The notes below the pieces were generated by a model. The model was not told where the DNA came from. It worked only from the letters and a program-made list of their open reading frames with translations, and ran no database searches. A DNA stretch of 64,000 nucleotides, from the NCBI GenBank assembly GCA_026315105.1, contig CM048746.1, forward strand, positions 351,200,548 to 351,264,547. Reading direction: 5' to 3'. Both the position numbers and the translations under genes were made by a program. The first letter of the stretch is position 1. Every line of letters begins with the position of its first letter. This DNA comes from Locusta migratoria. Taxonomy: Eukaryota; Arthropoda; Insecta; Orthoptera; Acrididae. Shown piece by piece: positions 53,826-64,000 of the stretch.

Positions 53826-54053
53826 AATTTCTGCAATGTGTGATACTTTTGAAAACAATTGATAATACACAAACCTACATTGCACTCTGTACATTGACGT
53901 CTCGTGTCCCTTCTTCTTTTTGGAGCCAGTTGATTATTGGAACACGCGTAACAATATCTTTGAGGGTTTTGTTTTCCTCCAGGTATGGGTGGGAACTAAC
54001 TGTGGAAAGTGGCGGGCTGTCAGTCTCGTATGCAAGTCATCAGAATAGACCCT

Positions 54054-54123
<70 letters not shown>

Positions 54124-55790
54124 TCTTTGCCATACTTCTTAATGAGCTGTCTTATCAGTTCTAATTGAAATTTGGCTAATGGTAGCTTTGACCCTGTGTT
54201 TAATTTATACACAGTATGATAATTCACCACAATGAAGTCTATAAGATCGAAAAATACTTTTTTGTACCACTTCATTGTTTTATGTAAACATTAAACTGAA
54301 CTTAGCAGCATATTGATTTTGTCTATGGTTCCCATATTTTTGTTATATTCTTGAACACACAGAGGTTTCATAACTGGTTCTCCAGTTTTTCAGTTTGTTT
54401 TACCAGTTGGTACCATTGTGTCAGCATGTCAACATGTTGACAACTTTTCGGTCAAGCCATTTCACAATCATAATATGTCCACAATTTTTACTCCGTGACT
54501 CTCCTTTTACTTGTGGTTTCTCAATGGCAGGCACTTCTTTCCTATTTCTTCTAACTTTCCCACATAGATTCGTTTGATTTCTGTGCAAAAAACCAGCAAG
54601 AAGTGGGCTTGTATAACAGTTGTCTGTGACCTTTGCCAAAGAATGGCTGCATGAGTTGCAAGACAACAGAGCCAGAAATTCCCAGTGTTTTATCAAATAC
54701 ACTCAGCCATGTTGATGCACCTGTATAAATTACAAAGTCTAAGATACAGTCTGTTTTGACATCAGCTGTCACAAAAAATTTTATACCAAATCTATACCTT
54801 TTTGTCTTTATATACTGTTTGAAGGACAAATGTCCTTTGAAAAGCACTAAAGACTCATCCATACAAAGATTCTCAAAAGGATAAAAATTTTCTCTACTCA
54901 CTTCTTTCATGTCACTCAACACCATGTCTATCTTATACAGTCTATTATTTGGTTCTTGTTGCTCATTATCACAGAAATGAAGGAGCCTAAGTAGCAACAA
55001 ATAGCAGTCTCTCGGCATTATCTCGCTGAAAATTGGAGTGTGCAGTAATTTATCAGTAGACCAACAGTCGTTCAGGCTCAGCTTTTTATTCCTAGAAATT
55101 AGCATTGTTAGCATTTCTAAACTGAACCTCATGGCTCACTCCTTTTATTCTGTCAGGAACTCCTAGAAAAGTTAAACAATTAAGCTAATTCATTTATTTC
55201 TTTATTGATTCTTTTCACTTTGTCTTAAGATTGTCATTCCTGTGTAAAAATTCATGTATTGACTTGTTCCATGACCATGGAGTCTCACTCCTAAATTGGG
55301 TCCTATGGAACAGAAAACCATAATAAAAAATAATAAATAAAATAATACTGCTAAAACAAGTAAATTTGGTCAGAGTTTGTATCTTTTCATTTACGTAGTC
55401 TTGATGACACTGCTGGAGCTGTATTAGAAATCAAGTACTGAAAATATATGTTCATTTCGAAAGTATTTTACCCGTAAGTTCTGGAGTAACAAAATGTTCT
55501 AAATAATCTATTATTTCAGATGCGTCATTTACACAGCAAAAAACGTCTTTGAAACCAGAACTTGTTTAACTAAATTTATGGGCTTTTGGATGAAACTCAC
55601 TGTTTACCCTGTGAAACATTTCTTCTGTTTGTTCTGCGGGCAGCAATGGCGCACAGCAGCAGGCGGCATTGGCAGCATCTAAATTGCCACGTAAATGTGC
55701 ATTATCACAACAAAAATGGGCTGGAGTTTCATCAGCACTTATATCACTGTCTACGTAATTGAAACTAGGCTCTTCATCTTCACTTTCCAA
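53826..55790 (-). pseudogene. piggyBac-like (PGBD4-type) transposase, broken
   Basis: N-terminus 55790-55566: MESEDEEPSFNYVDSDISAD, an acidic leader. Catalytic part 55132-54551: TPIFSEIMPRDCYLLLLRLL, NLCMDESLVLFKGHLSFKQY (first Asp D-E-S) and DFVIYTGAS. Then KWYKKVFFDLIDFIVVNYHT (about 54270), whose frame is interrupted by the CT run (54061-54120). The end RRQCTECNVGLCIINCFQKY is a C-terminal zinc-finger-like motif. Parts in other frames and stops make it inactive. Confidence 0.82.
54061..54120. repeat. (CT)n microsatellite in transposase
   Basis: About 30 CT units interrupt the piggyBac-like transposase frame. Confidence 0.95.
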
Positions 55791-56024
55791 GGTGCTGAAT
55801 AATTCATGTAAAACTGATACTTCTCTTTCACTTAGATCAACTTAAGACGAAGATGCCACTCTGCACACTGTAGCAAGTGAATGACAAAGAACGACGCAGT
55901 ACAACAACTCCATTGTTGAGATTATAGTTATAACCTGTCCCAACAGAGAGCGGTACATATAAAGGCAAAGAAAACGGTGCCTGATATACACGGGCACCGC
56001 ATCTGATGTGCAGCAATTATCACT

Positions 56025-56580
56025 CATATATAGCCCTCACCCGCCTAATCCTTAACCTACACATCAACTCCGCCAGTGAACACACCTGTCAACTCCTATC
56101 CCTAATCAAAATCCTCAACCTTTCCTCTCTCACATCCACACCTGCTGTTCAGAACATCCTACTTCAGGCCAACCACAAATTAGAACAACATGACACCCGC
56201 CACCTCAGAAAAACTATCCAATCTCCTGGTCACCCACCTCCGGAAAGGCAATACTCTCTCCCTCAACAACCTCTCCAATAAACCTCAACCTCCTCTTATT
56301 GCACACAAACCCAGTCTCTCCTTTACCACAAGGTAAGTCTTTCCTGTCTCGGGATTGGAATGACTCCTTACCCACTGCTTTAAAACCTCATCATTTCCTT
56401 TTCCCTCTCCTTCCCTTCTGCCTGACGAAGCAGCTAGGCTGCGAAAGCTAGCGTTTATGTGGATGTGTGTGTGTTATATTTACTTGTGCTGCTGTCACAC
56501 CTTTACTCCTTCGCCTGGTGAGTAATCTTTGTCTATTTTTTATATATAATTTTTCCTGCTAGGAGTTTTTCATCTATAAT
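56025..56580 (+). mobile_element. PLE 3' fragment nested in piggyBac 2
   Basis: CT-rich text leads to AAGGTAAGTCTTTCC, CTGACGAAGCAGCTAGGCTG, CGAAAGCTAGCG, a short TG run and CCTGGTGAGTAATC, the terminal module of the 12295 family. The core CTGATGA is here CTGACGA. It is 5' truncated. Confidence 0.75.
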
Positions 56581-57180
56581 ATATATGGGCATAGCAGTGA
56601 AAGGGTTAACTGATGATGAGGACATCATTATGGAGCTAAATTCCTTGTCGCCAGAACCAGGCAGCCCATCTGAGGCCCCTCGCTCACAGAGTGCCTCACC
56701 ATCTCGCCATAAGCAGAGGAGTAAACTAGAATCAAATTGGTAACATGGCAACCATATTCCAGTGGGCTATGAATGGGTTCAGGACTCATTTTAGGAATTG
56801 CAGCTTCTAGTGAAAGACAGGCCTTTCTGAATATTCCTCCAAGATTCACATTTTAAGCAGGGTGATACACCTGTACTTAAAGGATATCACCTCTACAGGA
56901 AAGACAACCTTGCTGCTGACAGAGTGTCAGGGGGTGTGGCAGTGTTCATCAGGGACACATTTCAGTCCTCACCTGTGTCCTTGACCACTACATTACAAGC
57001 AGTTGCTGTTCGTATGCTGGCCCACCTTAGTATGACAATTTGCTCCCCTTACCTGCCACCTGGTGAGTATGTTGATAGTCATCTTCTAACGGAACTTACT
57101 AGAGAACTCCCGCATCCCATTCTTCTGTTATGTGGTTTCAAGGCACACAATTGATTATGTAGTCCAGTAACCTAGTACAT

Positions 57181-60100
57181 AGTAAGTTGCATCAAATGAG
57201 GGTAACAGGTTTCTTTCTTTTTTCTTGTGTATGATGTGACTGAGATGCTAGATCCACGTTTTCAACCTCGGGAGACGTCTAAATCACTTTTGAATATCCC
57301 AAAAACCACTACATTTTCGCAGTTTTTTCGGTTTTTTCTTATTTTTGCCATGAAGCAGCACATTTTCAATGAACACTACTTAGAACATTTTTAAACTGCA
57401 TTAATTTTGCTACAATTTGAGACCAAAATGAACCTGGAAGTCACAATAGTTCCTGAGATACATCTTTTCAAAAATTGGCAAATTTTCACAACTTTCAGAT
57501 TTAAGTTAATATTCACGTTTCATTTCATGCTGTCGTGTTTATATATGCTATAATGTTTGAAATGATTCAGTGAGCTATATATTTATTCAGTTTGAGGTTT
57601 TGAGGGTCACTGGGGGTGATTTTCGGTGGAAGGCCGCTGTTCACAACTCAATAGGTGTATATAAGAAATATTGAAGAAATAAAATAATTGTAAAATGAAT
57701 AAGTGTAAATGAATTGAATGTTTACACGAAATGTTAATTAAAGACTTTTTTTTCTGTTCGATGGACCTGGGCCAAATAAATCTACCAATCCCCATCCTTC
57801 AGTGTAATTTTCGTCTTGGACGTCCTGAAATAGAATATAAGTATGTATATGTCGATTATCCTGAGGTTAAGCCTTATTGAAAAGTTCTAATATAAATACA
57901 AGACACATGTTGATAAGTATAACTGACGGAATAATGGTATCAATAACATATGGTAGGTATTAATTAACAGAAATAAAGGTAAATTTCAAAAGCAATACGA
58001 TTATAAGTGTACCTGTTCGAGCAGCTTGTCCATCTCATCCTCGTCGTCCTCATTGAGCTCGTCCAAATAGTGGGTGTCGAGATCGACGTCCACAGTAATT
58101 TCAGGGAGATTGGCCATTGCAGGTTCCGCAGACGACTGAATACTTCAAACCAGCTTTCTTACAGCTGCAAGCATATCTGTGTCCCTTCTTGCAACTGCAA
58201 GAAATCATGGTAAGCAGATTTGAGGGAGCTGTTTCCCTCAACATCATCTTTGGGGAAAGGCCTTGAGCTGTAGAAACCCATCCCAATTCAATCGGATTCT
58301 TCTTGTGACCCAGTCAGTGCTGCACCTAGTGGTATGTACGAAACAAATGCAGCTTTGCTGCATTGTACATGGGAGGAAGTCTGGCCAAGTTGAAACTGGC
58401 CCTGTGAAGAGCTGGTAGCGCGAATCGTTCAGGGTTTGACTAGATATTTTCCCATCATACAGCTCAACGAGAATTTTCTCTCCAGCTTCAGCTACTTCAG
58501 CAGGTGTCGCTGCTGGGTTAGAAAAAAACTACAGCTAACTCTTTGAGGTCTTCATGTTTCATTATTATCTGAAATTACTTCAGTTTCCCCTGGCCAAAGA
58601 GCCATGATATGGAATCACAACCACTGAAGGCATGAGTGAAAGTGATCAAGTGACACTCTGCAAATGTTGAGGTGCTTGAGTAGAAGACATCTAGCATATT
58701 GACTCTTCCATGTTTCTGAAGGTATATGGTACCTTTCGTGGGAATCCTGAGAGCAGTCTAGATGACTAACAAGTCTATGTCCTCTCCTACAATAAACACA
58801 ACCTGCAAATCAGAGGCCTTTGTGATAGCTGTGGTGATGATTAATGTATCAGCATCTTCTTCAGTCTGAAAAACCTCAATGTTTTTGGCTTCATTCTTTA
58901 TCTTCAGCAGCTGGATGAATCTTCATTTGTTTTTGTCATTGGACAAAATATTTTCTTGGGAAACGTTAGGAGTTGTTGATTCCTAAAACGGCACCTCAGG
59001 AGAATAATGTCTTTGCGATCGGTGATTGGGTTCAGAGAGTTTTGTACTCATTTGGTCAGGCTCTGTGGAATAACCATCAAACACAACAGCTATGTTCTGA
59101 CCGTATTGTGCCTCGAGATAATGTATATGTCGTGCAACTAACAACTCAAATGAGGTATGCTTGGGCAACACCAGTTTGTGAAGGAGATGACTACCATCTA
59201 CAACAACAAATTTAGTTTTTCCTCAAGTCTCATCATACTGACAGGTTGTAATGCAGCATCAAAAGAGGACTTATTGCCCTTCCTCATTCCCTCTTGAATG
59301 AATAGTGACATTGGGAATGGTGAAAGTTCGCATCTGAAGAAGCTCTTCAGTTCTTCATCTGACTTTTTCAAAACGCATATACTGTAAAAAAAGTGTGAGT
59401 GGGTCGATAGTCACTTGTCTGTTGCCAACAGTAACTCCTTTTTCCTTCACGAGCACTATTTTACCTTCGTTTAAACTCTCACCACATATGAAACACGTAG
59501 AATGCACGGACGATCTTGGCTCTGACGTAGTGCGAACTTCGAACGTCAAAGACACATTACGTATTAACGACTGAATCAACTGCACTTTACTGTTCAGGTC
59601 TCTTCTGTTAACTGACCAGAGGATGCGGTTTTGAAAAGAACGCAAAAGGTGAACAGGAGAATAGGAGGGTAGAAGGGAGAGGAGACTTTTTTTTATTGCC
59701 TGCTGGTTTACTGCCACCGGGACTGCCCTTTCGGGTAAGGCAGACTCCAGCACATGAGACAGTCAGTTTTTCTGACAAACATCATTCATACTACTTTATT
59801 ACTACATAATGGTTTTGTAACACACTGAATTTCTTTTAAAAAATGCTCATCATCTTCTGTATAACAAGTATAGATAAATCATAATTCACTTCCTATCTCA
59901 TTATGTGTAGTCATTCCTCTACCTACAGGTCCTCCCCTTTCAAAATATTAAAATAAAATAAATGTTTACTTTGCTAATTCATTTCAGACTTGGTATGTGG
60001 ATATAAAGATAATTGCTTATGAAAATTAGCATAAACTTCAAAATTCTGGAAAATTTGTCAATATTTAAAAAGCTGTATCTAAGGAGCTATTGTGTCTTCC

Positions 60101-60360
60101 TAGCTCATTTTGGTCTCAAATTATAGCAAATTTAATGTAGTTTAAAAATGTACTGAACAGTGTTTGTTGAAAACGCTCTCCTTCATGGCAAAAATGAGAA
60201 AAAAACTAAAAAAAAAAAACTGCAAAAATTTAGTGGTTTTTGGGATATTCAAAAGTGATCCCGAGGTCTGCTGAGGTTGAAAACTTGGATCTGGCATCTC
60301 AGTCTCATCCCATACAAGAAAAAAGAAAGAAACCTACTACACCCATTTGATGATACTTAG
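57181..60360 (-). mobile_element. Long-TIR element (about 330 bp TIRs) with nuclease-like protein
   Basis: Bases 57181-57515 are the reverse complement of 60018-60360, with many substitutions but clear colinearity (AGGTTTCTTTCTTTTTTCTT left; complement right). The interior holds a - strand coding region (58001-59753). The insert interrupts the I-like ORF2. A TSD could not be fixed. Long TIRs plus a coding centre fit a DNA transposon, but no known transposase was found. Confidence 0.75.
58001..59753 (-). pseudogene. PIN/XPG-like nuclease plus CXC-type cysteine domain protein, broken
   Basis: Read on the - strand from 59753. A starting segment MLESALPERAVPVAVNQQ contains CFICGESLNEGKIVLVKEKG, a CxxC-like pair. 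Later VVDGSHLLHKLVLPK and YGQNIAVVFDGYSTEPDQ precede a segment ending EEDADTLIITTA, VVFIVGEDIDLLVI, FTHAFSGCDSISWLFGQGKL. Near the end is SNLLTMISCSCKKGHRYACS then CKKAGLKYSVVCGTCNGQSP, then an acidic tail ending KLLEQVHL. F-D-G, A-D-T, V-G-E-D-x-D-L-L and G-C-D resemble, in spacing and order, PIN/FEN/XPG nuclease motifs; this is inference. The cysteine part resembles CXC domains. Stops and frameshifts make this copy inactive. Confidence 0.65.
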
Positions 60361-62572
60361 ACCCCCCTTTTCGTGACAAGGTTACTGCACTAATGGGACT
60401 CTAACGAAGATTTTCCAGGGGTCGAATGGTTGAGAATGTCATATGCTCCCTTGATGTCATACTGCTGAACACAGGCAGGCCTACACATTTCAGCACTGCT
60501 ACAGGTTCATCTTCTGCTATAGACCTCTCCCTCTTCTTGCCTACTCTATTACATAACGGTTCAATGGGATGTGGACAAACACCTACATGGTAGCGACCAC
60601 TACCCAATTTGGTTGAGTCTGCCAGCAGGAATAGAGACATCAAGCCAACTAGATGACTTATCAATAAAGGCAGCTGGGTGCTTTATATGCAGTTGGCTGT
60701 CTTCAGGTGGTTACAATGTGTCCAGGATTGGGTTGATCACATTTCATCAGTGATTGATAATGCTGCTAAGCCTACACTTCAGAGGCCGGCTGTCCCTTGA
60801 TGCAATGATGATTGTTGCTCTGCGAACAGGGCCAGAAGGGCAGCATTGCGATGAGTCCATCGGTGCCATACTGAGCGAATCTGACGAATTTTCGAGTGGT
60901 GGGGGCACGAGAAAGACGGGTTATTAGAGAAAATAAGCAGAGGTCTTGGCAAGAGTTCTGAACTCCATCAACAGGTCCATGTCAGCTATTAGAGTATGGG
61001 AAGCAATAAGGAGGATCTTGAGGTGGAATTCCCAACCGCCGATCACAGCCGTACAAGGGCAGGGATATCTGCTAACATCATCAAGAGACATTGTCCAAGT
61101 AATGGCTGAAACTTAGCAGAATATTACATCTGATTCCATCCAAGATCCAGCCTTCCATCAGTACTGGGTGATAGAGGAGAGGGTTGGTTTTTGACTTCCA
61201 TTCTTCCAACGTGGAAGATTACAATCAACCTTTCTCACTGTGGGAGCTGGAGTTTGCACTATTGGTCGCTCATGATACTTCACCTGGTCACAACAAGATT
61301 ATGTACAACATGCTACAACATTTAAACACACGCTTCAAGGAGGTCCTCCTTTGGCTTTATTATAAATTTTGGATGACAGGAAACTTTCCCAGTTTGTGGA
61401 AAGAATCTAGTTTTATTCCGCTTTTAAAACCAGGATAAGAACATACTGACCCTGGTAGTTATCATAGCATTAGTCTCACTAGTTGTGTAGGAAAGACTCT
61501 GGAGCGCACGGTCAACCGGCTCTTAGTAAGGGTCCTTGCGAGCAGGTTCTTACTGAGCCGCTCCCAGTGCAGTTTCAGGAGGTATTGCTCCATTCTTGAC
61601 AACCTCTGTTTCCTCACAGCAGAGGTCCAGCAATCTTTCTTACTTAAGCAACACCTCATTGGTGTATTTTTCAACCTCAAAAAGGCTTATGATTCTACAT
61701 GGAGGTATTATGTTTTGTGGCAGCTTTCTGAGTGGAGTTTTTGCAGGCATCTGCCACTTTTATTAGGCCTTTCCTTTCAGAAAGGTACTTCCAATACAAG
61801 GTTTTGAGTGCCTTGTCTGATTGTTTTAAGCAAGAGAACAGCATCCCTCAAGGGAGTGTTTTAAATGTGTTTGCCATTGTGGTTAACAACGTTACGTCCA
61901 CTGTACGTCGTCCCGTACAGTGTTCTTTCTTTGTGGACAATTTTTTCATCTTCTGTGCGTCCTCCTCTGTTGCAACGGCTGCTTGTTAATTGCACCTGAT
62001 GATCAGGTGATTGGAGGAATGGTGTAACACCACAAGTTTTAAGTTCTCTTTGAAAAAAAAAAGAAACTGTTTGTGTTGATTTTAATCGTTCCAGTTCTCT
62101 TTTTAATTTACCTGTTTTAAAACTAGGAGAGACTGTTCTCTGTTTAGGACAAGGTCAAATATTTTGATTTCACTTTCAACGAGAGGCTAACATGGTTGCT
62201 GCACCTTAAAGAAGTCAAACTGTGATGCCTCATGGCTCTAAATATCCTGAAATGTCTTCGTCATAGGGCTTGGGGTGCCGGCAGGGTACATCTGTTCCAG
62301 TTCTATACAGCTTTTGTGTAACCCAGACTTGAATAAGGTTGCCAGGTCTGTGGATTGGCCAGGCTTTCATACCTGAAATAATGGATGCAGTACACCACGA
62401 GGGTATCAGGCTGGTGAACTGGAGTGTATCACACAGGTCCAGTGCTTAGCCTGTGTGCAGAGGCTTGTGAGCTCCTGTTTCTATTCGCTGCCTTCTGCTC
62501 GTGACATGCCTGGTGTACAGGGCTGTCAGTTCAGCACACATTACTCTATTTCAGTGTTGCACAGCAGCCATC

Positions 62573-64000
62573 CCCCAGGTGGGTGGGAGGATCCAGAAGG
62601 CCCAGGTTGTGAAGCTGTCATTGACATCAGGCTTATGCTCTGCTGCATGCTGTGCCACAGAGTGGTCTACCTCATTTCTGGCGACAGTTTGGCAGTGGTC
62701 ATTCATCCTAATGGGCAGCTAGTTCATGGTCATGCCAATATATAAAGCTGTGGCAGTGGGCCAAGTTTTCAACATATTGAGAAAGTCACTGCAGGTATTC
62801 CGCCCACAGGTGGGCAGGCTGTAAGGGAGGGATTTTTTTATGTGGAAGGGATAGTAACTGTCAAAGTGTAGGTACTGCTGGTGATTGGTAGGTTTAATAT
62901 GGACAGAAGTGTGGATGGACCCATCAGTTAAGTGGAAGTTACCATCCTGGAATGTGGCATGGCGGTTTGAGAAACACCAGGTGAAGCAGATGGGGGAGAA
63001 TGAGTTGAGGTTTTGAAGGAAGGAAGGTAAAGATTTTTGGTCCTGAGTCCAGATCATGAAAATATCATCAATAAACCTGAACCAGACCAGAGGTTTGTGG
63101 GTTTGGGATACTAGGACGGATTTCTTCCAGATGGCCAATAAATAGACTGGCATAGGAAGGTGCCATGCATGTGCCCATCACTGTGCCACGGATTTGATGG
63201 TAAACTTTCCCATCAAAGGAAAAATAGTTGTTTGTTAGGATAAAGTTGGTGAGGGTTAAGAGAAATGAGGTATCAGGCTTGAATTCAGAGGAACATTGGA
63301 AGAGGTAGTGTTCAAGAGCAGCAAGGCCATGGGCATGTGAGATGTTGTGTATCGAGAGATGGCATTCGCTGCGACAGATCCCGGCACTAAAGGGGTGGGG
63401 AGTCGGTGAAGGAAGTGGTTGGTTTCCTTGATATAGGAGGATAGATTTTTGATAATTGGTTGAAGGTGTTGCTAAATGAGGGCTGAACTGCTTTCGGTAA
63501 GTTTATGGTAACTAGCCACAATTGGGCATCCAGGATTATTTGGTTTGTGGATTTTGGGGAGTATGTAGAAGGTGGGTCTGCGGGATGCCATTGGGGTGAG
63601 GAGGTAGATGGATTCAGGAGAGAGCTTCTGGGGGGGCATAGGATTTTAACAGGAAATGGAGATCTTGTAGGACTTTTGGGATTGGGTCTTTCCGGCACAA
63701 TTTGTAGGTGCAAAAGTCAGAGTGTTGGCAAAGCCCTTTTGCCAGGTAGTAACTATGATTCATAACTACCTTCATCTGCAGGGAGGATGATTGTCCAGAT
63801 TTTTATTGAGGTCATTGATGGCTGTCCTTTGCTCTGCCAAAAGGTTTGAGTTCTTAGGAAGGGACTTGTAGAAAGACGGTAATGCCAAGTTGGAGGTGAG
63901 AAATTCTTGGAGGTTAACTATGAGGTGATTAGGTGGGAGTGCAGGGGGGGGGGGGAGGGGGTCATGGTTGGATGGTGGTATGAACTGGTAAAGGCAGGGT
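62573..64000 (-). mobile_element. PLE on the - strand, 3'-truncated, internal deletion, runs off the window
   Basis: The - strand frame 63153-62719 reads LVWFRFIDDIFMIWTQDQKS (motif C), FLQNLNSFSPICFTWC and HIKPTNHQQYLHFDSYYPFH. It then skips about 480 bp (compare 25370-25850 of the composite) to TALYIGMTMN of the GIY-YIG domain. Farther up (63713-63387) it reads YSPKSTNQIILDAQLWLVTI, the P-K-I-H-K region in another frame. A poly-G run lies at 63943-63954. It is inactive and continues past 64000. Confidence 0.85.

Larger units (their letters stand above)
53451..56605 (-). mobile_element. piggyBac transposon 2, TTAA target in ORF1
   Basis: TTAA at 53447-53450 and 56606-56609 bound inverted ends CCTTTTCACTGCGGCG and, from the right, CCCTTTCACTGCTATG. 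It contains a decayed transposase on the - strand (53826-55790), a CT microsatellite (54061-54120) within it, and a PLE 3' fragment (56025-56580) near its right end. Confidence 0.88.
52480..56743 (+). pseudogene. I-like ORF1 (gag) with zinc knuckles, interrupted
   Basis: LNPMRCYKCKLFGHTTQNYG and the following LTCGE, CPSHALCLNCSGSHPVWSRE show CCHC-type knuckles, as in I-clade gag RNA-binding proteins. The N-terminal part has TNRSMQVDLFMKSSKLVDYE. Before the piggyBac the frame reads SSKFAMAALT. After it (56610) it reads DDEDIIMELNSLSPEPGSPS, then SPSRHKQRSKLESNW and stop. The TTAA duplication is shared by both sides. Confidence 0.8.
51920..62572 (+). mobile_element. I-like non-LTR retrotransposon, split by two DNA transposons
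   Basis: The 5' leader (51920-52300) matches 7505 and 13660. ORF1 begins near 52480, breaks at the TTAA at 53447, and continues at 56610 to a stop at 56741. ORF2 begins at ATG 56745 (MATIFQWAMNGFRTHFRN) with APE endonuclease, breaks again near 57180, resumes near 60361 with endonuclease then RT, and ends near 62572 where a PLE begins. Removing the two insertions leaves about 4.3 kb in consistent order. Numerous stops mean it is inactive. Confidence 0.85.
56745..62572 (+). pseudogene. I-like ORF2: APE endonuclease and RT, split
   Basis: Endonuclease: SGGVAVFIRDTFQSSPVS and HPILLLCGFKAHN (usual D-F-N-A-H-N, D lost) before the insertion at 57181; after it ENVICSLDVILLNTGRPTHF, SAIDLSLF and ATTTQFG-type ends. 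RT: LWELEFALLVAHDTSPGHNK, FPSLWKESSFIPLLKPG (61184-61438), ISLTSCVGKTLERTVNRLLV, FFNLKKAYDSTWRYYVLW (motif A), SIPQGSVLNVFAIV (motif B) and CSFFVDNFFIFCAS (motif C, second D lost). Motif C shows the loss of a catalytic Asp. Later parts such as KEVKL and RLSYLK continue to 62572. RNase H was not seen before truncation. Confidence 0.82.

Noticed and set aside
58101..58286. Metallothionein-like cysteine-rich peptide
   Set aside because: It is the C-terminal part of the longer nuclease-like coding region in the long-TIR element.

Overview
The window reads as intronic and intergenic DNA of a large, repeat-swollen arthropod genome. An orthopteran such as a grasshopper or locust is most likely. I base this on the two copies of a tRNA-derived SINE starting GCCGGCCGCGGTGGCC, which I associate with grasshopper genomes from memory, on introns up to about 18 kb, and on the mix of Penelope-like, I-like, piggyBac, Tc1 and gypsy elements. 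There is no bacterial gene organisation.

One host gene can be supported. The last six coding exons of an M17 leucyl-aminopeptidase-type gene (W07G4.4 / LAP-2-like) lie on the + strand at 8904-9094, 16877-17059, 17340-17435, 17620-17746, 36310-36422 and 50439-50576, with a poly(A) signal at 50757. All exon phases join and the metal-ligand motifs are present. Upstream exons were not found and probably lie left of the window.

Nearly everything else recognisable is mobile DNA. 1-8.9 kb: Tc1 relics, a non-LTR endonuclease relic split by a Penelope-like element (PLE) with inverted termini, and a gypsy RT relic. 9-16 kb: tandem repeats, a 0.7-kb palindrome, and an I-like non-LTR element carrying a second palindrome. 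18-24.5 kb: SINEs and a non-LTR element split by a pogo-like MITE. 24.5-30.25 kb: a 5.7-kb head-to-head PLE palindrome with a 12-bp target-site duplication (TSD) and one long intact RT/GIY-YIG ORF. 30.46-32.95 kb: a piggyBac with a near-complete transposase. 33-36.2 kb: a pair of long direct repeats around a second pogo-like MITE. 36.7-50.3 kb: a PLE split by a 12-kb gypsy element whose own LTR and gag carry further PLE and SINE insertions. 51-64 kb, past the gene: a Tc1 relic, then an I-like retrotransposon split by a piggyBac and by a 3.2-kb long-TIR element encoding a PIN/XPG-like plus cysteine-cluster protein, ending in another PLE.

The recurring theme is a PLE terminal module. It carries a CTGATGA...GAAA hammerhead-like core, a CA/TG microsatellite and a GGTAAGT/GGTGAGT end. 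It appears as inverted pairs flanking coding DNA or alone as small palindromes, with 8-13-bp TSDs at five insertions. The long-TIR nuclease-like element and the non-coding palindromic PLE derivatives are the best candidates for something under-described.
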